Part shown: in pieces, positions 1-9,434 of the stretch
Layout: the number at the start of each line of letters is the position of its first letter
How positions within the stretch are numbered: the stretch's first letter is position 1
NCBI RefSeq assembly: GCF_003390845.1
Contig: NZ_QMEK01000001.1
Span: 1,550,001-1,614,000, forward strand
From: Tropicimonas sp. IMCC34043
GTDB lineage: Bacteria > Pseudomonadota > Alphaproteobacteria > Rhodobacterales > Rhodobacteraceae
Length of the DNA stretch: 64,000 nucleotides
Direction: 5' to 3'
The notes under the pieces: model-generated
Database searches by the model: none
What the model saw: only the letters and a program-made list of their open reading frames with translations
What the model was told of the DNA's origin: nothing
Program-made: the position numbers and the translations under genes

Positions 1-360
1 GCCTTGCGGCAACGCCTCCCCCGAATAAACTCCGCACTTGCGCGCCTGCCCTGCGTCCATGACCCATGCTCACGCCCCCCAAGGCGCCGTCTGTTTATAT
101 TCTTTGTGCCCTTAGCTAGCGATCATCGCAAATGTTGTCAAAACTCCAAAGCAGCGCGGGTAAAAACCAATGCCGAAGCCGCGGAGTGTTGCGCTCAGGG
201 CGCGCGCGGCGGGCCACCTGCCTGATCCTTGACCGATCCATGCCCGATGGGCCCGGCCAAGGTGCCCGGGGACTGCAACACCACCTCGTCTATCAGCAAT
301 TTCTGGAGGTGGCAGGCGCGCGGATCGACCGCCGGTGGCGCGGCGGGACCGCGCCCCGCC
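1..360. other. Left-edge stretch without a recognisable gene
   Basis: No open frame here has a family resemblance or a convincing ribosome binding site. An imperfect hairpin (CCACCTC/GAGGTGG, about 283-317) lies downstream of the leftward DUF3611 gene and could help stop its transcription, but it has no T-tract. An A/T-richer patch at about 100-150 could be a promoter of either strand. Nothing firmer can be said. Confidence 0.4.
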
Positions 361-957
361 TCACGCTGCCGCGCGCTCGTGCTGGATCTTGATCCGCGCC
401 AGCATCCACAGGCTGAGCACCAGAACGATGATCTCGCCCGTCAGCGCCAGAACCACCGTCATCAGGCTCAGGATATCCACCGCCGAGATCCACGAGGCCG
501 TGGCCTCGGCCGTCTGAATCACCGGTACGCCGGCCTGGGGCGCCTCCAGAAACCGGATCAGCAGATAGGTCATCTCGCTCAGCAGGACGACGACCGAAAG
601 AACGATCCCCGTCGAGGTCAGGAACAACCCCATCCAGATGACCTTGATCAGCTTGGTCAATGTCGTCGCGCTGCCGCCAAGAAGCTTCTGCCCGAGCTTG
701 CTGTAGTACCAGCACCAATAGGTCGTCGCCAGCAGCAGCAAAAAGCTGATCAGCGAAAGCAGGCCGAGGAACCCGGCCGAGTTGACCGGCGACTGAACCC
801 CATAGGCCAGCGTGAACGCGATCGTAATGACAATGACCGGAACCACGGAGATCACGATCTGGGTCCAGAATCCGATTGAGCCGAAGCGTCTCAGCATTCG
901 GCCGGTCTGGAGGGGAACGCTGGTCTTGCCGGGCTTTGCGTCGGGTGCGTTTTCCAC
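361..957 (-). CDS. DUF3611 family membrane protein
   Basis: A membrane protein of about 198 residues with four hydrophobic segments: one just after MLRRFG, one over a run of Leu at mid-length, and two in the C-terminal half. The layout and the start of the first helix (RRFGSIGFWTQ) resemble the DUF3611 family of bacteria and cyanobacteria, whose function is unknown. I chose the GTG at 957, which gives the short charged N-terminus usual in this family; an ATG at 897 is the alternative. It is divergent from purL, with about 150 bp of shared promoter space. Confidence 0.6.
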   Translation of the reverse strand: MENAPDAKPGKTSVPLQTGRMLRRFGSIGFWTQIVISVVPVIVITIAFTLAYGVQSPVNSAGFLGLLSLISFLLLLATTYWCWYYSKLGQKLLGGSATTLTKLIKVIWMGLFLTSTGIVLSVVVLLSEMTYLLIRFLEAPQAGVPVIQTAEATASWISAVDILSLMTVVLALTGEIIVLVLSLWMLARIKIQHERAAA

Positions 958-1108
958 AGAACCATCTTTCTGAAGACTGTTTTGCCCCTCTATAGGTAGC
1001 GCAAACCCATTCCGCCCCACATGAGATATCTCGACACAGCAAGCCGCGCCGGACCCTTCCGTTTTCCGCGGCTCTGCTCTAGACACCCCTTGCACAACGG
1101 GGGTGCCC

Positions 1109-3268
<2,160 letters not shown>

Positions 3269-3278
3269 GACAGAACCG

Positions 3279-3322
3279 CCCGATCCCGTCTGCCGCACAT
3301 CTGGACGGCGGGCGGGATCGGG
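3279..3322 (+). terminator. Hairpin downstream of purL
   Basis: A 17-bp stem (3279-3295 with 3306-3322, two G-T wobbles) closes a 10-base loop immediately after the purL stop. There is no long T-tract, so it may act in both directions between the convergent purL and the nucleosidase-like gene. Calling it a terminator rests on position and stem strength. Confidence 0.6.
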
Positions 3323-3388
3323 GTATTGCCCGTGGCACCTCGCAACTGCGCGGCGCCACGATGACAAGCTCGGGGCGTGCCGCTCGGA

Positions 3389-4318
3389 TCACGGCGCTGT
3401 CGGCACCTCGTAGGCAGCCAGAAAGGCCCTGACGAGGGCTGCGGAGTTTGCCGCGGCGAGCGAGAAGAAGGTGCCCATTTCATTTTCGCCCCGGCCGCCG
3501 CCGGCAAGATCCGACAGCGAGCGGAAGGCGATGAACGGCACCTGATTGGCATAGGCGACCTGCGCTACGGCCGCGCTTTCCATGTCGACCACCTCGGCGC
3601 TGAAGGTGTCGGACAGGTAGGACCGGAAATCGGCGTTGTCGAGAAACGACATCCCCGAGACCCCGTTGCCGCCAACGACAACCTTCGGCGGGGTCGAAAG
3701 GCAGTCGTTATCGGCGTTGCAGGCCAATAGATCGAAGCTCGCCGCAACCTCTGTGGCGGTTGCCAGCATCCCGGGATCGACGGCGAACCAGTATTTCCGC
3801 TCGGGGCTATCGGGGCGGTCCGAGGCGACCTCGACAGGGCCGGTGAACATCATGCCATAGTTCGGGAAATCGGATTTCAGGAACCCCGGGATCGCAAAGC
3901 TGCCGGGCGAAGTCTCGCGCGCCAGGATGCCTTCGAGATACTCGATCCACTGCCCGGCCACGACCACGTCGCCGATGTTGAGATCCGGATCGACCCCGCC
4001 TGCGATGCCCGAAAACACGATGCCGTCGATCATGAAATGATCGAGCGCCAGCTGGGTCGTCATCGCGGCGTTGACCATCGAGACCCCCGACAGGAACAGC
4101 ACCACCTCCTTGCCCTCGACCCGGCCGGTGACAAAGGTCACGCCGTTCAACTCCTGCACCGCGGGCGCCTCGAGCACGTCCTTCATCAGCGTCCATTCCG
4201 GTTCGAAGGCCGAAATCACGGCGATGCGCGGCGTGGGGTCCAGAACCTCGGCGGGGGCGAGAGCGGGAAGCGCGGCAAGAACGGCCGCAATAAGGACCGT
4301 GCGGGGGACGATGGGCAT
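3389..4318 (-). CDS. Exported nucleosidase-like protein (MTA/SAH nucleosidase fold)
   Basis: A protein of 309 residues. A signal peptide (hydrophobic segment ending APA, about residue 23) precedes a phosphorylase-superfamily domain. Visible family marks are ISAFEPEW near the start, FSGIAGGVDP, the purine/ribose-binding VVDMESAAVAQVA, and a late FRSLSDLAGG (the Asp is the usual catalytic acid). Cytosolic MTA/SAH nucleosidases are about 230 residues, so this one is longer, carries an insertion with a Cys pair (LACNADNDC), and is predicted periplasmic. It would hydrolyse N-glycosidic bonds of external nucleosides; the substrate is not known. The ATG at 4318 has AAGGA at proper spacing. Confidence 0.75.
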   Translation of the reverse strand: MPIVPRTVLIAAVLAALPALAPAEVLDPTPRIAVISAFEPEWTLMKDVLEAPAVQELNGVTFVTGRVEGKEVVLFLSGVSMVNAAMTTQLALDHFMIDGIVFSGIAGGVDPDLNIGDVVVAGQWIEYLEGILARETSPGSFAIPGFLKSDFPNYGMMFTGPVEVASDRPDSPERKYWFAVDPGMLATATEVAASFDLLACNADNDCLSTPPKVVVGGNGVSGMSFLDNADFRSYLSDTFSAEVVDMESAAVAQVAYANQVPFIAFRSLSDLAGGGRGENEMGTFFSLAAANSAALVRAFLAAYEVPTAP

Positions 4319-4770
4319 TTGAGATTCCTTTGACGTGGGCAAGCGGTGGCAGGATCCGCCGGGTTCGGGGGGATTGTCAAAGCTCTCCCCCGTCGCCTTG
4401 CGACAGATTTAAGCTATTGAATTCATATTTTTATACGATTTCGCGTGGATGACCCTATCCCCGCGTGACAATAAGGCCGCAACGGATTGCAGCGTGCGAG
4501 CGCCCGGATTTTGAGTGACCTGCCCGGATTTTCAGCGACGGGGCCGTTGCTCTGCCCAGACCTCGAATCGACTCCGGGCCGCCCTGCCCCTCGCCCTCGC
4601 CAAACCCGATCAGGGCGCGCCCAACGCACCGGACGTTGCAGGCGGCATTTGCATTTGGCCGTTCGGATGGCGTAGCGATAACCGGAAAGCGGAAGATCCC
4701 CAAAGCCTCTCTATCGCCTGCCATTCCGATCCCGGCCCGAATGCCCGCCGCCCGACCGAAAGAAACGCTC
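4319..4770. other. Divergent promoter region
   Basis: About 450 bp between the leftward nucleosidase-like gene and the rightward MFS gene. It contains an A/T-rich island at about 4408-4442, unusual for this DNA and a likely promoter for one or both genes, and the tandem 20-bp repeat listed separately. No gene was recognised inside. Confidence 0.5.
4502..4541. repeat. Two tandem 20-bp direct repeats
   Basis: Two adjacent copies of a 20-bp unit (4502-4521 and 4522-4541) share 16 of 20 bases, including the run GCCCGGATTTT. They lie about 230 bp before the MFS start, inside the divergent promoter region. Spacing of two helical turns is compatible with a regulator binding the same face of DNA twice, but no regulator gene is adjacent. 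Chance duplication is possible. Confidence 0.4.
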
Positions 4771-6384
4771 GTGTCCGACTCGACCTTCGCGCCGTTGAAA
4801 TACCCTGCCTATCGCGCACTTCTGGGCGCCTCGCTGGTCGCGAACCTCGGGGTACTGGTTCAGGGTGTCGGCGCGGGCTGGCTGATGACCTCGCTGACCG
4901 ACGACGCCGGCATGGTCGCGCTGGTACAGGGCTCGCAGACCCTGCCGCTGGCAGTGCTGTCGCTGCTGGGCGGGGTTCTGGCCGACAGTTTCGAACGCCG
5001 CTCGGTGATGCTGCTGGCCCAGATCTTCATGCTGGCGATGGCGGCCCTGCTGGCGGGTCTGGCAGCCCTGCAGATCATCACGCCCTGGAGCCTGCTTGCC
5101 TTCACCTTCGCAATCTCTTGCGGCACGGCGATCCGGCTGCCGTCCTGGCAGGCGTCGGTTGGCGATCTGGTGCCGCGCGAACACCTGCCGCAGGCGGTGA
5201 TGCTGAACGGCATGGGGTTCAACCTGATGCGCAGCGTCGGCCCGGCGGTCGGTGGGGTGATCGTGGCGCTGTGGGGCGCAGGGGCTGCCTTCACCATAAC
5301 GGCCGTGGGCTTTGCCCCGATGCTCTACACACTAGCGAACTGGCGCCCGGCCAGCCTGCCAGATCCGCTGCCGCGCGAGCCGCTTGGCGCCTCGCTGCGG
5401 GTCGGGCTGCGCTATGCCTCGCTGTCGACCGAACATCTGAAGATCATGATGCGCGGGGCGATCTTCGGGTTCGGCGCGGTGTCCTTCCTGGCACTGCTGC
5501 CGCTGGTGGCCCGCGACATGCTGCAGGGCACCGCCAGCACCTATGGCCTGATCCTGGGGTTCTTCGGGGTTGGGGCGGTCGGGGCCGCGATGTCGCTGCG
5601 GCGGCTGCGCGAGCGGTTCGACACCGAGACCATCGTGCGGATCGCCTTTCTATGCCTTGCCGTGGCGCTGCCGCTGACCGGGCTGTCGCGGTCGGTCTGG
5701 CTGACCGGGGTGGCGGGGATGATCGCGGGCTTTGCCTGGCAGTGCTCGATGGCGCTTTTCAACATCGCGGTCCAGCTTTCTACCCCGCGCTGGGTGCTGG
5801 GGCGGATCATCTCGGTGCTGCAGGTATTCACCTTCACCGGCATGTCGCTCGGAAGCTGGCTCTGGGGCGAGGTCGCGACCCGATTCGCCGTGCCCGAGGC
5901 GCTGTTCGGCGCGGCCGCGGTCTGCCTGCTGGGCGGTTTGCTCGGCCTTGTGGTGCGGCTGCCCGAAGAGGGTCGCGACAATCTCGAACCGCATAACGGC
6001 GCCGCGCCGCCGGTTCCGGCGCTCGACATCGACATGCGGAGCGGGCCGATCAAGGTCCAGGTCGAATATATCGTGCCGGACGAGAAGACCGAGGCGTTTC
6101 TGGAACTGATGGCACGACGCCGGGTGATCCGGCAACGCGACGGGGCGCTTGGCTGGTCGCTCTATCGCGATCTGGCCGAACCCGAGCGCTGGCACGAAAG
6201 TTATCGCGCCGCCACATGGGCCGGCTATCTGCGCCATCTGGCGCGGCGCACGACGACGGATGCCGAGAATTACAAATTGCTGGTCGCACTGCTCGGCGGC
6301 GATCCGCGCGCCAAGGCCCGCCGCTGGATCGAGCGGCCGCCCGATCCGCGGCAACTCCACGCCCGCCGCGACGAGACACCCTGA
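4771..6384 (+). CDS. MFS transporter, MFS_3 (EntS-like) family
   Basis: A 12-helix major facilitator, about 537 residues. The N-terminal half shows the family-typical opening (FAPLKYPAYRALL), VQGVGAGWLM and LGGVLADSFERR, the loop 2-3 signature. After the last helix (about residue 405) comes a soluble tail with a ferredoxin-like dimeric fold pattern (VQVEYIVPDEK ... GWSLYRDLAEPERWHESY) similar to antibiotic-biosynthesis-monooxygenase domains, which many MFS_3 members carry. The substrate is unknown; EntS-type relatives export siderophores. The start is uncertain: GTG at 4771 gives the usual N-terminus, while ATG at 4741 has no visible Shine-Dalgarno. Confidence 0.85.
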   Translation: MSDSTFAPLKYPAYRALLGASLVANLGVLVQGVGAGWLMTSLTDDAGMVALVQGSQTLPLAVLSLLGGVLADSFERRSVMLLAQIFMLAMAALLAGLAALQIITPWSLLAFTFAISCGTAIRLPSWQASVGDLVPREHLPQAVMLNGMGFNLMRSVGPAVGGVIVALWGAGAAFTITAVGFAPMLYTLANWRPASLPDPLPREPLGASLRVGLRYASLSTEHLKIMMRGAIFGFGAVSFLALLPLVARDMLQGTASTYGLILGFFGVGAVGAAMSLRRLRERFDTETIVRIAFLCLAVALPLTGLSRSVWLTGVAGMIAGFAWQCSMALFNIAVQLSTPRWVLGRIISVLQVFTFTGMSLGSWLWGEVATRFAVPEALFGAAAVCLLGGLLGLVVRLPEEGRDNLEPHNGAAPPVPALDIDMRSGPIKVQVEYIVPDEKTEAFLELMARRRVIRQRDGALGWSLYRDLAEPERWHESYRAATWAGYLRHLARRTTTDAENYKLLVALLGGDPRAKARRWIERPPDPRQLHARRDETP

Positions 6385-6469
6385 TCCTGCGCGGACCGCG
6401 CCGCGGTCTTCGCGGTGCCGGTACGCCCTGCCCCGAAGGATCGGAACGCCAGGCCGGAGGCCGTGCGAG

Positions 6470-6483
6470 ATGATCCAGATCAT
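6470..6483. promoter_or_regulatory. FNR/CRP-like dyad upstream of arsR
   Basis: A perfect inverted repeat ATGATC-CA-GATCAT, 49 bp before the arsR start. Its core TGAT-N4-ATCA matches eight of ten bases of the FNR half-sites (TTGAT-N4-ATCAA), so oxygen-responsive control of the operon is possible. The outer bases differ from the consensus, and no experiment supports this. Confidence 0.35.
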
Positions 6484-6501
6484 GGCCGCGTGCCACCCCA
6501 T

Positions 6502-6517
6502 ATGCGCACATGCGCAT
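6502..6517. promoter_or_regulatory. Probable ArsR operator
   Basis: A perfect dyad ATGCGCA-CA-TGCGCAT ends one base before the Shine-Dalgarno of the arsR-family gene. ArsR/SmtB repressors commonly bind such dyads over their own promoter, and position and symmetry support autoregulation of this metalloid operon. Confidence 0.6.
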
Positions 6518-6531
6518 GAAGGGAGCCGCCT

Positions 6532-6843
6532 ATGATTCTGTCCGTTCTGACCGCCCTTGCCGAACCGACCCGGCTCGACGCCATGCGCCTGCTGCGCGAT
6601 GGCGACGAACATTGCGTCTGCGAGTTGATGCGCAAGCTCGGCGCCACGCAAAGCCGCATGTCGCGGCACATGCAGGTGTTGAAGCGAGCGGGCCTCGTGC
6701 TCGACCGGCGCGATGCGCAATGGGTCCGTTACCGGCGAAATCCGCAACTGGCGTCAGAGCTTGCCGCGGTCCTCGATGCCGTACTGGCGGTGCCAGCGGA
6801 CGCCGTCGCTGTGCCCGAGATCCAGTCAAGGAGGGTCGCATGA
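6532..6843 (+). CDS. ArsR-family metalloid-responsive repressor
   Basis: A 103-residue winged-helix repressor. Residues 27-32 read HCVCEL, equivalent to the ELCVCDL segment of E. coli ArsR whose two Cys (here 28 and 30) bind As(III)/Sb(III) and release DNA. The recognition helix follows (ATQSRMSRHMQVLKRAGLV). It is first in a three-gene operon: its stop overlaps the start of the ArsP-like permease (ATGA). The ATG at 6532 has AAGGGAG upstream. Inducer identity is inferred from the motif and neighbours; organoarsenicals or antimony are equally possible. Confidence 0.88.
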   Translation: MILSVLTALAEPTRLDAMRLLRDGDEHCVCELMRKLGATQSRMSRHMQVLKRAGLVLDRRDAQWVRYRRNPQLASELAAVLDAVLAVPADAVAVPEIQSRRVA

Positions 6844-7904
6844 CCGTCGAAACCCACGACCTGCACCCGGGTCACCGCCCGCCAGCGTTGCTGTGGCACG
6901 CGGGGGTTGCGGGGTTCGTGCTGCTCTGGTGGCTGGTCTATCATCGGCTTTCGCCGCTGGCCGATCGACTGACAGGGCTGATCCCGGTCGACCGTCACAG
7001 CCACACCGGCGAGGCGATCGCCTTCTTTCTGTACGACGTGCCCAAGGTGATGATGCTGCTGGCGCTGATCGTCTTTGCCATGGGCGTCGTGCGCAGCTTT
7101 TTCAGCCCCGAGAAGACCCGCGCCCTGCTGTCGGGCCGCCGTGAAGGCATCGGCAACGTGATGTCGGCCGGGCTTGGCGTGCTGACGCCGTTCTGTTCGT
7201 GTTCGGCGGTGCCGCTGTTCATCGGCTTCGTCTCGGCGGGCGTGCCGCTTGGGGTGACATTCTCGTTTCTGATCGCGGCGCCGATGGTGAACGAGGTGGC
7301 GCTGGTGCTGCTGTTCGGGCTGGTCGGCCCGGCGGTCGCCCTGACCTATCTTTTCTTCGGCCTTGCCATTGCCATCGTCGCGGGCTTCGTGATCGGCAAG
7401 CTGCATCTCGAGGGCTGGCTGCAGGACTGGGTGCGCGAGATCCATTCCGGCGCAACACCCCCCGGCGGCGTCGAGGGCGAGGACCTGACCATGGTCGAGC
7501 GCTATCGCCTCGGCCTGCAGGCGGTGCGCGAGATCTTTGCGAAGGTCTGGATCTGGATCATTCTCGGCATCGCGCTTGGCGCGCTGATCCACGGCTATGT
7601 GCCCGACGAATTGATGGCGCGGATCATGGGGGCGGATGCCTGGTGGTCGGTGCCGGCGGCCGTGGGGATCGGCATCCCGATGTACACCAACGCCGCCGGG
7701 GTGATCCCGATTGTCGAGGCGCTGCTTGGCAAGGGCGCGGCGCTGGGGACGGTGCTGGCCTTCATGATGAGCGTGATCGCTTTGTCGCTGCCCGAAATGA
7801 TCATCCTGCGGCAGGTGCTGACGCTGCGGCTGATCGCGGTATTCATCGGCGTTGTCGGCAGCGGCATCCTTGCCGTCGGCTTCCTGTTCAACGCCCTGTT
7901 CTGA
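6840..7904 (+). CDS. ArsP/PF03773-type permease
   Basis: A 354-residue inner-membrane permease of the ArsP_1 family with about eight to ten helices. The family core appears as LTPFCSCSAVPLF (Cys 119 and 121), followed by PMVNEVAL, and is echoed in the second half as IPMYTNAAGVIPI. ArsP members export trivalent organoarsenicals or other metalloids; some PF03773 relatives have unknown cargo. Translation is coupled to arsR by a 4-bp overlap, with AAGGAGG inside the arsR end. The next gene is a mini-thioredoxin, a common partner of this permease family. Confidence 0.85.
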   Translation: MTVETHDLHPGHRPPALLWHAGVAGFVLLWWLVYHRLSPLADRLTGLIPVDRHSHTGEAIAFFLYDVPKVMMLLALIVFAMGVVRSFFSPEKTRALLSGRREGIGNVMSAGLGVLTPFCSCSAVPLFIGFVSAGVPLGVTFSFLIAAPMVNEVALVLLFGLVGPAVALTYLFFGLAIAIVAGFVIGKLHLEGWLQDWVREIHSGATPPGGVEGEDLTMVERYRLGLQAVREIFAKVWIWIILGIALGALIHGYVPDELMARIMGADAWWSVPAAVGIGIPMYTNAAGVIPIVEALLGKGAALGTVLAFMMSVIALSLPEMIILRQVLTLRLIAVFIGVVGSGILAVGFLFNALF

Positions 7905-7914
7905 GGAGACGAAA

Positions 7915-8151
7915 ATGAAACAGGTCAAGGTCTATGGCCCAGGCTGCAAGCGCTGCGAGACGACCGAGCAGATGGTCCGCGACACCGCCGCCAGGCTGGG
8001 GCTCGATGTCGAGGTCGAGAAGGTCACCGATGCAAGGGCCATCGCCATGGCCGGCGTGATGTCGACCCCGGGCATTGCGATTGACGGCCGGTTGGTTCAC
8101 GCCGGCGGTCTGCCCGACGCGACCCGGCTGGAAGGCTGGCTTACGGCCTGA
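7915..8151 (+). CDS. Small thioredoxin-fold protein (redox-active disulfide protein 2 type)
   Basis: A 78-residue single-domain thioredoxin fold with the active site GPGCKRC (Cys 10 and 13) and a cis-Pro segment MSTPGIAI. Proteins of this size and motif are usually encoded beside ArsP-type permeases and are thought to reduce or shuttle the cargo metalloid or maintain permease thiols; that role is inference. The start at 7915 has GAGGAG nine bases upstream and lies ten bases after the permease stop, so it is the third gene of the arsR operon. Confidence 0.82.
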   Translation: MKQVKVYGPGCKRCETTEQMVRDTAARLGLDVEVEKVTDARAIAMAGVMSTPGIAIDGRLVHAGGLPDATRLEGWLTA

Positions 8152-8491
8152 AACCCGCAGGCGCAGGCGCGCAATCTGCACAAAAGCGCGCCGGTGCCGC
8201 GTCGCTGCGGCGCAGATCCGCTCAGCGCACGCGCCCCTGCCCCACCCGACACAGGCCGCCGCAATCCGGCCTCTTGAATTGCCCCATTGCGGCGCCAATC
8301 TGCGCCTGAGGACGACAATGGCGCACGCGGTCGTGCACCCGTCCCGGAGGCTTGCTGGCGCGACCCGTGCTGAAAGATCGACCGGCCCCCGAAGGGGCCT
8401 TTGCCGCGCCAGGCGCGGCCACAAATCACCCAATTGTTCCCTCTCAAGCCAGCCCGCGGCGCGACCTCCGCCCGGCGGGATCGGTAAGATC
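8152..8491. other. Intergenic region after the arsR operon
   Basis: About 340 bp without a credible gene. It contains the GC-rich hairpin terminator at 8384-8402 and must also hold the promoter of the antiporter gene, which I could not pinpoint. Confidence 0.4.
8384..8402 (+). terminator. Intrinsic terminator
   Basis: GGCCCC and GGGGCC pair around a CGAA tetraloop and are followed by TTT. It is short but well formed, the first such structure after the arsR/permease/thioredoxin operon. Confidence 0.55.
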
Positions 8492-9427
8492 ATGACAGTA
8501 TTCCTCGTTCTGGCGGGCATCGCACTGCTGGTCACTGGCGGCGATCTCTTGGTGCGCGGCGCGGTGCGGCTGGCCGAATCGCTGCGGGTCTCGCCGCTGG
8601 TCATCGGCGTCACGCTTGTCGGCTTCGGCACCTCGGTGCCGGAACTGGCGACCAGCCTGATCGCGGCCCGCGACGGCGCACCGGCCATCGCCATCGGCAA
8701 TGTCGTGGGATCGAACATCTGCAACATTCTGCTGATCCTTGGCGCGGCGGCCGTTCTGCGGCCCATCGTGATCGACGCGCGGATGCTGCGCCGCGATGGC
8801 GCTGTGCTGGCGGCAACCACGCTTCTTTGCATCGCGGTTCTGGCAGCCGGGCTGCTGGTGCCGGCAACGGCGGCGGTGTTCCTGCTGCTGCTGATTGTCT
8901 GGACCGGCGCGACCTTCGTGGCTGGCCGCACCGCGATGACGGCAGCAGGGCCGTCGCTTGGCGCCGCGCCGCTGCCCCGACCGGCGGTGCCGGTGCTGCT
9001 GACCCTTGGCGGGATTGCGCTGGTAATCCTTGGCGCCAACATGCTGGTCGACGGCGCCGTCGGCATCGCCCGCGGCCTCGGCGTCTCCGAGGCGGTGATC
9101 GGCGTGACGGTGGTGGCCCTTGGCACCTCTCTGCCCGAGCTTGTGACCTCGGTCTCGGCGGCGCTGCGGGGCCAGAACGACATCGCGTTCGGCAATATCC
9201 TCGGCTCGAACGTCTTCAACGTGCTGGCGATCCTTGGCGTGACCTCGGCCTTCGGTCCGGTTCCGGTGAATCCCGAATTCCTGCGGGTCGATATCTGGGT
9301 TCTGGTCGCAGCCACGGTCGCGCTGCTTGCCTTTTCCGCCACCGGCCTGCGCATCACCCGGGCCGAAGGCCTCGCGCTGCTGGCAGGCTATGCCGCCTAT
9401 TGTACAAGCCTTTTCATTCACATCTGA
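8492..9427 (+). CDS. Calcium/sodium antiporter (CaCA family, YrbG-like)
   Basis: A 311-residue membrane protein with two homologous halves of five helices. The alpha-repeats are plain: GTSVPELATS with GNVVGSNICN in the first half, GTSLPELVTS with GNILGSNVFN in the second. In this family the acidic and Asn residues of these repeats bind Ca2+/Na+. It probably exchanges cytosolic Ca2+ for Na+ or H+. The ATG at 8492 starts just before the first helix; its Shine-Dalgarno is weak. The gene ends seven bases before the SLC13-type permease, so the two may be cotranscribed. Confidence 0.88.
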   Translation: MTVFLVLAGIALLVTGGDLLVRGAVRLAESLRVSPLVIGVTLVGFGTSVPELATSLIAARDGAPAIAIGNVVGSNICNILLILGAAAVLRPIVIDARMLRRDGAVLAATTLLCIAVLAAGLLVPATAAVFLLLLIVWTGATFVAGRTAMTAAGPSLGAAPLPRPAVPVLLTLGGIALVILGANMLVDGAVGIARGLGVSEAVIGVTVVALGTSLPELVTSVSAALRGQNDIAFGNILGSNVFNVLAILGVTSAFGPVPVNPEFLRVDIWVLVAATVALLAFSATGLRITRAEGLALLAGYAAYCTSLFIHI

Positions 9428-9434
9428 GGTTTCG

